From positions 1 through 42,899 of the forward strand of contig CAZRMT010000005.1 in assembly GCA_964601265.1 (NCBI GenBank): a DNA stretch of 42,899 nt, in the 5' to 3' direction. The DNA comes from UBA4675 sp964601265. GTDB lineage: Bacteria; Bacillota; Clostridia; Christensenellales; Borkfalkiaceae. Positions 24,456-32,171 of the stretch are shown one piece after another. How positions within the stretch are numbered: position 1 is the first letter of the stretch; each line of letters begins with the position of its first letter. Made by a program: the position numbers and the translations under genes. The notes under the pieces were generated by a model. That model was not told where the DNA came from. It saw only the letters and a list, made by a program, of their open reading frames with translations, and did not search any database.

Positions 24456-25584
24456 GTTTTTAAACGAGGAATACTTAATAACGCTACTTAAATGTGCTTT
24501 AATCGGTGAAATTCCTCCCGAAAAGCCCGAAGGGGCGTCTTTTGAAAAAATATACGAAACTGCGGTTTTGCACGAAGTTGCCAACGTGATTTTTTTAAGC
24601 GTTCGTAAGTTAAGGGAAAAACCCGACGACGAGTTGTATAAAAAATGGGAAAAAACGTATTTTCTTGCGATTAAGCGTGACGCCGAGCAAGAGGCGTTGG
24701 TTACCTTTTTAAAAGATTTATTCTTAAAAAACGGAATAAAGCATTTAGAGGTGCAAGGTAGCGCCGTAAAACGCTATTATCCTTCTTCGGATTTGAGAAT
24801 GATGTCCGATACGGACGTGATAGTCGAAAGAGAAAAATTGCAGGTATGTAAAGAACTTCTGCTCGGCGAGGGATTTACGATAACCGATGAAAACAACGAA
24901 GAAATTGCTTTTACCGACGGAATAAACGTCCTTGAAATACATACCGATTTTTTTTATTCGACGAGAACTTTTCAAAACGGCGTAAAATGTTCTTCCGTTT
25001 TATCTCGTCCGTTTGAAAAAGCTTATACGACGGACGGCGTAACGTATTTCCCGAACGATACGCTTTTGTACTTATTTAATCTTCTTCATTGTTATAAACA
25101 TTTTTTATCCGACGGGGCGGGGATAAGAAGAATAATGGATATTTTCGTTTTACAAAACGCCTTAAAAAACGTGGACTATGAGTATATAGGCATACTTTTG
25201 GACGACGCTAAGCTAGGAAAAACAGACGACGATATAATGCGTTTGGTGAAAGTATGGTTTAAAGGAGAAACGGGCGACGAAAATACCAAAAAACTTGCGG
25301 AAAGCGTTTTTAAAGCGGGCAATCACGGAAGTAGGGAATTTTTAACCGATAAAAAAATCAAGGCAAAAGAAAGACGTGGTAAAAAAACTTCACGGATAAG
25401 TTATGCCTTTTCAAGGTTTTTTATAAGCAAAGACGCTTGTTATGCGATTTATCCTTTTTGTAAAAAACGCCGTTATCCGCTATTTATGTGTTGGATTCAC
25501 CGTTTTAATATGTTTATATTTCACCCGAAAAAGAGTTTTAAGGCGTTAAAAGAACTTTGTTACGTTAAAAAAACGAAAAAATAG
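24448..25584 (+). CDS. Nucleotidyltransferase family protein (NTP_transf_5-like)
   Basis: The protein has 378 residues from ATG 24448; a TTG at 24442 has better spacing to AAGGA and is an alternative start. The NTase core shows a G-S hairpin and an acidic pair: EVQGSAVKRYYPSSDLR (102-117) then MSDTDVIV, with Asp121 and Asp123 as likely metal ligands. FFYSTRTF and LLHCYKHFLSDGAGIRRIMD follow, typical of the family Pfam calls NTP_transf_5. In lasso clusters the N enzyme is of this family and acts with the kinase. The C-terminal 70 residues are basic, with a Cys pair. No transmembrane segment. The reaction here is unknown. Confidence 0.8.
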   Translation: MNKFLNEEYLITLLKCALIGEIPPEKPEGASFEKIYETAVLHEVANVIFLSVRKLREKPDDELYKKWEKTYFLAIKRDAEQEALVTFLKDLFLKNGIKHLEVQGSAVKRYYPSSDLRMMSDTDVIVEREKLQVCKELLLGEGFTITDENNEEIAFTDGINVLEIHTDFFYSTRTFQNGVKCSSVLSRPFEKAYTTDGVTYFPNDTLLYLFNLLHCYKHFLSDGAGIRRIMDIFVLQNALKNVDYEYIGILLDDAKLGKTDDDIMRLVKVWFKGETGDENTKKLAESVFKAGNHGSREFLTDKKIKAKERRGKKTSRISYAFSRFFISKDACYAIYPFCKKRRYPLFMCWIHRFNMFIFHPKKSFKALKELCYVKKTKK

Positions 25585-25595
25585 CCGATAAAAGG

Positions 25596-25624
25596 TTGAC
25601 AACGGCGTGTTTAAGTAATATAAT
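25596..25624 (+). promoter_or_regulatory. Perfect consensus promoter for ylxM-ffh block
   Basis: TTGACA (25596-25601), 17-bp spacer, TATAAT (25619-25624): both hexamers and the spacing are ideal for the housekeeping sigma factor. It begins 12 nt after the NTase stop with no terminator between, so read-through from the upstream trio is possible. Confidence 0.9.
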
Positions 25625-25658
25625 ATCGGTGTTAAGTAGAATTACTTGACAGGTGATT

Positions 25659-25961
25659 ATGGATAAAGATTTAAGTTTTGACCGACTCAATCAAATATAC
25701 GGTCGGCTTTTAACCGAAAAACAGAGAGAGATAGTCGAATTGTATTTTTCTTGCGATTTATCGCTTGCCGAGATAGCGGAAATGAAAGGCATATCTCGTT
25801 CGGCGTGTTTAGATAATATCGAAAATGCTAAAAAACACCTTTTGAAGTACGAAAAAGAATTAAAAATCGCAAAAATGCGACAAGAAATAGCCGAAGCGTT
25901 GTCGTTAAATTGTTCGGCGGAAGAATTAAAGAAAAGAATAAACGAAATTTTGGGGGAGTAA
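25659..25961 (+). CDS. ylxM: YlxM-family SRP-associated putative HTH protein (UPF0122)
   Basis: About 100 residues from ATG 25659; an in-frame GTG at 25653 overlaps the AGGTGA site and is less likely. The sigma-70 region 4-like helix-turn-helix is clear: LLTEKQREIVELYF, LSLAEIAEMKGISRSACLDNI. YlxM binds and modulates the SRP GTPase Ffh in Gram-positive bacteria and is encoded directly before it. Here its stop and the ffh ATG are adjacent. It follows the perfect promoter and is the first gene of the block. Confidence 0.9.
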   Translation: MDKDLSFDRLNQIYGRLLTEKQREIVELYFSCDLSLAEIAEMKGISRSACLDNIENAKKHLLKYEKELKIAKMRQEIAEALSLNCSAEELKKRINEILGE

Positions 25962-27293
25962 ATGGCGATATTTTCTTCACTTGGCGAAAAATTGAAAAAC
26001 ATTTTTTCCAAACTTACCAAAAGGGGTAAGCTCACCGAGGCTGAAATAAAGCAGGCGATGAGGGAAATACGAATAGCTCTTTTAGAGGCTGACGTAAACT
26101 TGTTCGTTGCAAAAGATTTTATATCCAAAGTAAGCGAAAAAGCCGTCGGACAAGAAATTTTAAAGAGTTTAAGTCCCGCCCAACAAGTTATAAAAATCGT
26201 AAACGAAGAACTTATTGCGTTAATGGGTTCTACGAATTCCAAACTAATCGTAGCGGACGCACCTCCGACCGTTATTATGATGTGCGGTTTGCAAGGCGCG
26301 GGAAAGACTACTCTTTGCGGGAAGCTCGGATTATCGCTAAAAAAACAGGGTAAAAAACCTTTACTCGTGGCGTGCGACGTGTACCGTCCCGCCGCTATAA
26401 ATCAATTAAAAATCGTAGCGAAAAACGCTGAGTGCGACGTGTTTGAAATGGGTAACGCAAATCCCGTAAAAATTGCCGAAAAGGGCGTGGAACACGCTAA
26501 AAAATACGGTTACGATACGGTAATAATAGATACCGCAGGGAGACTTCAGATAGACGAAGAGCTTATGAAAGAGCTTGAAAAAATCGTAGAGGCAGTATCT
26601 CCGCACGAAATACTTTTGACTATCGACGCTATGATAGGACAAGTTGCGGTAGAAGTTGCCAAAACCTTTAACGAGCGTCTTGAAATTACGGGCGTAGTGC
26701 TTTCCAAACTTGACGGCGACACGAGAGGCGGAGCTTGTCTGTCTGTAAAAGCGGTTACGGGGAAACCTATAAAATACTGTTCCGTAGGGGAAAAACTTGC
26801 CGACTTGGAGCCTTTTTATCCCGACAGAATGGCGAACAGAATTCTCGGCATGGGCGACGTTTTAACGCTTATAGAAAAGGCGCAAGAGAGCGTTACGGAA
26901 GAACAAGCAAAAAAAATGGAAAAGAAGTTGAGGGAGAATTCCTTTACTTTATCCGATTATTTAGAGCAGTTCGAAACGGTTCAAAAAATGGGCGGTGTGG
27001 GAAGTTTAATGTCAATGCTTCCGCAAAATATGATGCCCAAGGGTAAAAACGTCAAAATAGACGAAAACGCCGTAAACGAAGAAAAAATAAAGCGTACGAA
27101 AGCTATTATTCTTTCTATGACGAAAAAGGAAAGAGAAAATCCGCAAATACTTAATTATTCGAGAAAAATGAGAATAGTTAAAGGTAGCGGAACGACTATT
27201 CAAGAAGTAAATCAGCTGTTGAAACAGTTCGAACAGTCGAAGCAAATGATGAAACAAATGAAAAACGGAAAATTTAAACGTTTTCCATTTTAA
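25962..27293 (+). CDS. ffh: Signal recognition particle protein Ffh
   Basis: Ffh is the SRP54 GTPase that binds signal peptides and 4.5S/6S SRP RNA. The 443 residues have the N domain (1-90), the G domain with GLQGAGKTT (109-117), CDVYRPAAINQL, IIDTAGR and SKLDGDTRGGACLS, and a methionine-rich M domain (about 300-443) containing MGGVGSLMSMLP and RKMRIVKGSGTT. It ends FKRFPF. GGGGGAG precedes the start. No SRP RNA gene is seen nearby. Confidence 0.97.
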   Translation: MAIFSSLGEKLKNIFSKLTKRGKLTEAEIKQAMREIRIALLEADVNLFVAKDFISKVSEKAVGQEILKSLSPAQQVIKIVNEELIALMGSTNSKLIVADAPPTVIMMCGLQGAGKTTLCGKLGLSLKKQGKKPLLVACDVYRPAAINQLKIVAKNAECDVFEMGNANPVKIAEKGVEHAKKYGYDTVIIDTAGRLQIDEELMKELEKIVEAVSPHEILLTIDAMIGQVAVEVAKTFNERLEITGVVLSKLDGDTRGGACLSVKAVTGKPIKYCSVGEKLADLEPFYPDRMANRILGMGDVLTLIEKAQESVTEEQAKKMEKKLRENSFTLSDYLEQFETVQKMGGVGSLMSMLPQNMMPKGKNVKIDENAVNEEKIKRTKAIILSMTKKERENPQILNYSRKMRIVKGSGTTIQEVNQLLKQFEQSKQMMKQMKNGKFKRFPF

Positions 27294-27324
27294 ATAAAAA
27301 CAAAATTTTGGAGGAAAATACAAA

Positions 27325-27618
27325 ATGGTAAAAATGAGATTGACCAGAATGGGCGACAAAAAGAGTCCTTTCTATCGTATCGTAGTAGTTGACGCCGAAA
27401 AGGCAAGAGACGGAGCTTATATTGACAAAATCGGTCATTATAACCCCCTTACTTCTCCTGCAGAAGTGGTTATCGACGCTGAAAAAGCTAAAGCTTGGCT
27501 CGCTAAAGGTGTTCAACCCACCGAAACGGTAAGAAGCTTACTTTTAAACGCAGGCGTTATCGAAAAGAGCGCGAAACTTTCGCCTTCTAAGACCAATCCT
27601 AAAAAATCCAAGAAGTAA
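27325..27618 (+). CDS. rpsP: Ribosomal protein S16
   Basis: The 97-residue protein begins MVKMRLTRMGDKKSPFYRIV, the invariant opening of S16, with DGAYIDKIGHYNP and KAWLAKGVQPTETVRSLL following. The C-terminal LSPSKTNPKKSKK tail is basic and variable. GGAGG lies 10 nt before the ATG. S16 is an early-binding protein of the 30S body. In this block it is followed by khpA, as in most Firmicutes. Confidence 0.97.
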   Translation: MVKMRLTRMGDKKSPFYRIVVVDAEKARDGAYIDKIGHYNPLTSPAEVVIDAEKAKAWLAKGVQPTETVRSLLLNAGVIEKSAKLSPSKTNPKKSKK

Positions 27619-27632
27619 AAGGCTTTAAACGG

Positions 27633-27660
27633 TTTATAGACGGCTTTACGTCGTCTATAA
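27633..27660 (+). other. Hairpin between rpsP and khpA
   Basis: tttatagacg (27633-27642) and cgtctataa (27652-27660) form a 9-bp stem without a T-run. It could be an RNA-processing or stability element inside the operon rather than a terminator. Confidence 0.4.
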
Positions 27661-27704
27661 CGTTACTTTGGACGGATTAAATTCAATAAAAAGGAGAAAT
27701 CGCT

Positions 27705-27956
27705 ATGCTTGATATGATTAAGTATATCGTAGAACAGTTTGCCGAAAAAAAAGACGAGATAGAGTATATCGTCGATGAAAAACCCGAAGAAAAGGTCGTC
27801 AACGTCACTATCGTTTTAGCTGACAGCGATATGGGAAAAGTTATCGGCAGACAGGGAAAGATTGCAAAAGCTTTAAGAACGCTGGTTAAAACCAAAGCGT
27901 CCGAAAGCAAGCTCAAATATAATATAGAAATAAAAGAAAAGGGCGAACAGCTTTAA
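27705..27956 (+). CDS. khpA: KH-domain RNA-binding protein KhpA
   Basis: An 83-residue KH domain protein (YlqC family) with the signature GKVIGRQGKIAKALRTL and the GxxG loop GRQG at 48-51. KhpA pairs with KhpB/Jag to bind RNA and affect cell elongation and division in Gram-positive bacteria. AAGGAG stands 8 nt before the ATG. It sits in the standard place between rpsP and rimM; its stop is 2 nt before rimM. Confidence 0.93.
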   Translation: MLDMIKYIVEQFAEKKDEIEYIVDEKPEEKVVNVTIVLADSDMGKVIGRQGKIAKALRTLVKTKASESKLKYNIEIKEKGEQL

Positions 27957-27958
27957 TA

Positions 27959-28462
27959 ATGGAAGATAAACTTTTAATAGGTACTATCACGAAACCGCAA
28001 GGAATAAAAGGCGAGGTAAAAATCAAATTTTATTCCGATTCTGCGTATTCTTTATCAAAAGTTCGCAACGTTTATATAGACGGCAGAGAATATAGGGTTT
28101 TAAATATTCGTTCGAACGGAGACGAACTTTTCATGGCTTTAAAGGGCATTGCCGACCGCAACGAAGCGGAAACTTTAAGAAATAAAGATTTATATGTGTT
28201 AAGGGACGAAATTTTAAAAGAGGATGACAGTTTTTTCGTAGTTGACGTTTTAGGTTGCGTAGTGTTAACTGAAGAAGGCGAAGTGATTGGTGAAATAAAA
28301 GATATTACCACGGGTAAAACGGATATTTATTACGTTGAAAACAATGGAAAAAGAGCATCCTTTCCTTTCATAAAACAGCTTAACCCCGTTTTTGATATAA
28401 AAAACAAAAAAATAACCGTTGACGGTGAAAAGTTGAAAGAGGTAATACTTTATGAGAATTGA
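27959..28462 (+). CDS. rimM: Ribosome maturation factor RimM
   Basis: RimM assists 30S head assembly around S19. The 167 residues have the N-terminal barrel (IGTITKPQGIKGEVKI, FMALKGIADRNEAETLRN) and a C-terminal PRC-barrel (VVDVLGCVVLTEEGEVIGEI, LPF-like FPFIKQLNPVFDIKNKKITV). It starts 2 nt after the khpA stop and overlaps trmD by 11 nt. Length and position are typical. Confidence 0.95.
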   Translation: MEDKLLIGTITKPQGIKGEVKIKFYSDSAYSLSKVRNVYIDGREYRVLNIRSNGDELFMALKGIADRNEAETLRNKDLYVLRDEILKEDDSFFVVDVLGCVVLTEEGEVIGEIKDITTGKTDIYYVENNGKRASFPFIKQLNPVFDIKNKKITVDGEKLKEVILYEN

Positions 28463-29126
28463 TATTCTCACGCTTTTTCCGGAAATGTTCGCTCCGCTAG
28501 AAACGAGTATAATCGGTAGGGCAAGAGAAAAGGGAGCGATAGAAATAGTCGTTACCGATATAAGGGATTATACGCTCGATAAACATAACAAGTGCGACGA
28601 TTCGCCTTTCGGCGGAGGTGCGGGAATGGTTATGACGCCACAACCTATTGCTTCTTGCGTGGAGGCGATAGACCCTCTTCACGAGGCGGTTAGATATTAC
28701 GCTTCTCCGAAAGGGAAAACTTTAACGCAAGATATGGTTAAAGAACTTGCCTCAAAGGAAAGAATTTTAATTTTGTGCGGACATTACGAGGGTGTCGACC
28801 AAAGGGTTTTAGACTTGTATTTCGACGGCGAAATTTCGATAGGCGACTATGTTTTAACGGGCGGAGAATTGCCCGCAATGGTCGTAGTCGATGCGGTTGC
28901 AAGGTACGTCGACGGGGTAATAAACAGCGAGTCACTAAATCAAGAGAGTTTTTCTCAGGGACTGCTCGAATATCCGCAATATACCAGACCGCAAGAGTTT
29001 AAAGGGTTAAAGGTTCCCGACGTTTTAATTTCGGGCAATCATGCAGAAGTCGACAAGTGGAGATACGAAAAGGCTTTGGAAATAACTAAAAAATTAAGAC
29101 CCGATTTGCTCGAAAAAAAATCTTAA
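28452..29126 (+). CDS. trmD: tRNA (guanine37-N1)-methyltransferase TrmD
   Basis: TrmD makes m1G37 in tRNAs and prevents frameshifting. It has 224 residues, with MRIDILTLFPEMFAPL at the start, DDSPFGGGAGMVM, the trefoil-knot SAM site LCGHYEGVDQRV and SIGDYVLTGGELPAMVVVDA, and QYTRPQEFKGL. It overlaps the rimM end and is followed 10 nt later by rbgA. In B. subtilis and many Firmicutes rplS (L19) lies directly after trmD; here it is missing from that place. Confidence 0.97.
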   Translation: MRIDILTLFPEMFAPLETSIIGRAREKGAIEIVVTDIRDYTLDKHNKCDDSPFGGGAGMVMTPQPIASCVEAIDPLHEAVRYYASPKGKTLTQDMVKELASKERILILCGHYEGVDQRVLDLYFDGEISIGDYVLTGGELPAMVVVDAVARYVDGVINSESLNQESFSQGLLEYPQYTRPQEFKGLKVPDVLISGNHAEVDKWRYEKALEITKKLRPDLLEKKS

Positions 29127-29136
29127 AAGGTGCGAT

Positions 29137-29964
29137 ATGAAAATAATTCAGTGGTTTCCCGGGCATATGTCCAAAACGATGAGAGAAATAACTGAAAACG
29201 CTAAATTGATTGACGGAGTTATTTACGTTTTGGACGCAAGGGCTCCGTTTTCTTGTATCAATTTTAAATTAAATTCCGTTTTCGAAACAAAGCCGATAGT
29301 ATATGCGGTAAATAAATTAGACCTCATAGAAAAGGCTGACGAAAACCGTATTTTTGCTTTATTTAAGGAAAAAAATATGACGGCTAAATTTATCGTCGGT
29401 ACGGATAAAAAAGCGGTAAGTTCGGTTTTCGGACTATTAAAGGAAAAGCTTGCCGATAAAATAGAAAGAAATAAATTGAAAGGTAACAGACCTTTAAGAA
29501 TTATGGTGATAGGCGTTCCTAATACGGGTAAATCTACGTTGATAAATAGTTTGTGCGGTCAAAAAAGAGCTAATACGGGCGATAAGGCAGGCGTTACAAA
29601 AAGGACGCAATGGCTTAAAATAAACGGATTAGAGCTGATGGATACACCGGGAACTATGCCTCCGTCGTTTGAAAATCAAGAGATAGCCAAAAAATTAGCG
29701 TATATCGGTTGCATAAACGACGATATTTTGGACAAAGAGGAAATTTGCTTGGAGCTTATTAGGTTTTTAAAGGAAATTTGCCCCGAAAAATTATCCGAAA
29801 AATATAAGGTTAACGTTGAGTTGCAACCGCTGGAAATTTACGAAGAAATTTGCCAAAAAAGAGGATTTCTTTCTCGTGGAGGACAGTACGATTACGAGAG
29901 ATGTGCTTCTTGTGTGATAGACGATTTTAGAAAAGGCAGAATAGGTAAAATTTGTTTAGAGTAA
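29137..29964 (+). CDS. rbgA: Ribosome biogenesis GTPase RbgA (YlqF)
   Basis: A circularly permuted GTPase of 275 residues that matures the 50S subunit. It opens IIQWFPGHMSKTMREI. The G motifs come in permuted order: G4 NKLD first, then G1 GVPNTGKST and G3 DTPG. The C-terminal half has the ANTAR-like region (QKRGFLSRGGQYDYERC). AAAAGGTG precedes the ATG. It lies between trmD and rnhB as in other Firmicutes. Confidence 0.95.
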   Translation: MKIIQWFPGHMSKTMREITENAKLIDGVIYVLDARAPFSCINFKLNSVFETKPIVYAVNKLDLIEKADENRIFALFKEKNMTAKFIVGTDKKAVSSVFGLLKEKLADKIERNKLKGNRPLRIMVIGVPNTGKSTLINSLCGQKRANTGDKAGVTKRTQWLKINGLELMDTPGTMPPSFENQEIAKKLAYIGCINDDILDKEEICLELIRFLKEICPEKLSEKYKVNVELQPLEIYEEICQKRGFLSRGGQYDYERCASCVIDDFRKGRIGKICLE

Positions 29965-29973
29965 AATTTTGAT

Positions 29974-30615
29974 ATGAAAAAAAATCAAGAAAATAAAGAA
30001 AAAATAGATAAATTGTTTTACGAAAAACAATGTTTGGAAAAAGGTTATAAATACGTTTGCGGAATAGACGAAGTGGGTAGAGGACCTTTGGCGGGTCCCG
30101 TAGTTACGTGTGCCGTTATAATGGATTTAGAGCGTCTTGTCGAAGGTGTGGACGATTCCAAAAAGCTATCCGCGAAAAAACGTGAAAAATTATACGATGA
30201 GATAATAGAAAATTCCGTTGCATATTCTATTTCCGAAATTTCAGAAAAGGAAATAGACGAAATAAATATTTTAAACGCAACGAAAAAATGTATGTTAAAT
30301 TCGGTAAATTCGTTATCCATAAAACCCGACGTACTGTTAATAGACGCAGTTAAACTCGAAATCGATATACCGCAATTAAACGTAATAAAAGGGGACGCCC
30401 TTTCCTACACGGTTGGGTGCGCTTCGATTCTTGCCAAGGTATATAGGGATAGGCTTATGGCTAGTTATGATGAAAAATATCCCGAATATAAATTCGCTAA
30501 AAACGCAGGTTACGGAACAAAAGAACATATCACTGCAATAAAGGAGATAGGAGCGTGTCCGATACACAGAAGAACCTTTATAAAAAACTTTTGGGACGGA
30601 AAGGAGAACGGTTAG
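29974..30615 (+). CDS. rnhB: Ribonuclease HII
   Basis: RnhB removes misincorporated ribonucleotides and RNA from RNA:DNA hybrids. The 213 residues contain GIDEVGRGPLAGPVV with the catalytic Asp-Glu pair, DDSKKLSAKKREKL, LLIDAVKL with the third acidic residue, and GCASILAKVYRDRLM. A short basic N-terminal extension (about 25 residues) precedes the domain. Its 3' end overlaps yraN by 61 nt. Confidence 0.95.
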   Translation: MKKNQENKEKIDKLFYEKQCLEKGYKYVCGIDEVGRGPLAGPVVTCAVIMDLERLVEGVDDSKKLSAKKREKLYDEIIENSVAYSISEISEKEIDEINILNATKKCMLNSVNSLSIKPDVLLIDAVKLEIDIPQLNVIKGDALSYTVGCASILAKVYRDRLMASYDEKYPEYKFAKNAGYGTKEHITAIKEIGACPIHRRTFIKNFWDGKENG

Positions 30616-30911
30616 CCGTTAAAACTTTAAAGAAACAAGGTTATAAAATTTTATGTAAAAACTTAAAAAATGCGTATGCCGAAATTGACGTTCTTGCAAA
30701 AAAAGGCGATATACTTGCCTTTTGCGAAGTAAAAACCAGAACTAGCGATTTATACGGTTCACCGTCGGAAGCGGTGGGGTATGACAAACAAAAAAGGTAT
30801 CGTAACTTTGCGGAAAATTATTTACAAAAAAACGATTTAGACTGCGAAGTCGATTTTATAGTGATAGAAGTAACGCCGAACGGCGTAAACGTGATAGAAC
30901 ATGCTTTTTAA
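30555..30911 (+). CDS. YraN family (UPF0102) endonuclease-fold protein
   Basis: The 118-residue protein uses a GTG start at 30555, 8 nt after AAGGAG, and lies inside the end of rnhB. The restriction-endonuclease-like core is visible: GRKGERLAVKTLKKQGYKIL, then AEIDVLAKKGDILAFCEVKTR with the D...E-x-K catalytic pattern, then SEAVGYDKQKRY. YraN proteins are predicted nucleases, often linked to recombination and DNA uptake genes; a precise role is not established. It overlaps the methyltransferase gene by 11 nt. Confidence 0.92.
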   Translation: MSDTQKNLYKKLLGRKGERLAVKTLKKQGYKILCKNLKNAYAEIDVLAKKGDILAFCEVKTRTSDLYGSPSEAVGYDKQKRYRNFAENYLQKNDLDCEVDFIVIEVTPNGVNVIEHAF

Positions 30912-32031
30912 TATTAAAATATGTGTTAGTAGCGCCTCGGGTGTAGAGGCAATAACGAAAAGAGAATTATTCGATATGGGTTACGGAGAAGTCTCGTTTA
31001 TTAACGGAAGAGGAACTTTCGACGGAGATTTTCATGACGTTGCCAAATTGAATTTAAAACTTGAAACGGCAGGAAAAGTAGAAATAGAATTAGCTGAGTT
31101 CAAATGTGAAAACTTTGACGATTTATTCGATGGTCTTGTTAAAATCGAGTATGAAAAATTTTTAGATAAAAACGCAAAAATTATAGTTCTTGCCAAAAGT
31201 GTTTCAAGCAAATTATTTGCTCTTTCGGCAATTCAAAGCGTTGCCAAAAAGGCGATATGTACTCGTCTCGAAAGAGTTTACAAAACCAAGCTCGAAGAAG
31301 GCGGTAACGAATACAAAATAGAAATAGCCGTTTATAAAGACGTGGTAAGCGTACTTCTTAACACTTCAGGACAGTCGTTGCACAAAAGGGGGTACCGTAC
31401 GCTCGTAGGCGAAGCGCCTTTAAAAGAAACGCTTGCAACGGCTATGGTGTGTTTGTCGGTGTGGAAAATCGGTAGACCGTTGTGCGACCCTTTTTGCGGA
31501 AGCGGAACTATTCTTATTGAGGCGGTAAGACACGCTTTAAAGATTCCTGCGGGCGGAAACAGAGATTTCGATTTTTTGCATTGGGATTGTTTTGATAAGT
31601 CGATTTTCGATAAAGAAAAAGAAAAGGCGTTATCTGAAATTTTGGTTGTTCCAAACCTAAAAGTTTACGGATACGATATAGATGCGGAAGCTATAAAACT
31701 TGCTAAATATCACGCCAAAAAGGCGGGGGTAAGTCAATATATCGAGTTTAAAGTCGGCGATATGCGAGATTTTAGCAGTAAAGCAACGAGAGGCGTTATT
31801 ATTACTAATCCTCCGTACGGCGAAAGAATTATGACGAGAAAGCAGATAGTTTCTTGCTATAAAGCGTTCGGGAGAATGTTCGATAGTCTTCCCGATTGGT
31901 CTGCGTTCGTTTTATCGTCGGTAACCGACTTTGAAAATTTATTCGGTAAGAAGTGTAAAAAGCGTAAACTTTACAACGGGAAGCTTGAATGTAACTTATA
32001 TTCCTATTTGGCACCTAAGCCGATAAAGTAA
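30901..32031 (+). CDS. THUMP-domain class I methyltransferase (RlmL/YpsC family)
   Basis: The 376 residues have an N-terminal THUMP domain (about 45-160, ending VYKDVVSVLLNTSGQSLHKRGYR) and a Rossmann methyltransferase domain: SAM-binding DPFCGSGTILIEA, YGYDIDAEAIKLAKYHAKKAG, and the N-methylating catalytic motif NPPYGER. This layout matches the YpsC/RlmL(N) enzymes that make m2G in 23S rRNA; PGAP-style names for the family are often the older N6-adenine-specific DNA methylase. It ends the block, 140 nt before serC. Confidence 0.92.
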   Translation: MLFNIKICVSSASGVEAITKRELFDMGYGEVSFINGRGTFDGDFHDVAKLNLKLETAGKVEIELAEFKCENFDDLFDGLVKIEYEKFLDKNAKIIVLAKSVSSKLFALSAIQSVAKKAICTRLERVYKTKLEEGGNEYKIEIAVYKDVVSVLLNTSGQSLHKRGYRTLVGEAPLKETLATAMVCLSVWKIGRPLCDPFCGSGTILIEAVRHALKIPAGGNRDFDFLHWDCFDKSIFDKEKEKALSEILVVPNLKVYGYDIDAEAIKLAKYHAKKAGVSQYIEFKVGDMRDFSSKATRGVIITNPPYGERIMTRKQIVSCYKAFGRMFDSLPDWSAFVLSSVTDFENLFGKKCKKRKLYNGKLECNLYSYLAPKPIK

Positions 32032-32111
32032 AAAAAATCGCAGATATTTTCGAATAAAAAAAACTTTTTTAGGGTAAATTTCGGAAAACACTTTATTTTG
32101 CTGTTTTTTTG

Positions 32112-32120
32112 TGTTATACT
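32112..32120 (+). promoter_or_regulatory. Extended -10 promoter for serC-serA
   Basis: TGT followed by TATACT (32115-32120), giving a start point near 32127 and a leader of about 45 nt with AGGAGG before the serC ATG. The -35 (TTTATT, 32092-32097, 17-bp spacing) is weak. Confidence 0.5.
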
Positions 32121-32171
32121 TTATGGGTTTAAAATTATGTGTAAATAACCGTGAGGTTAGGAGGGTTTTTT

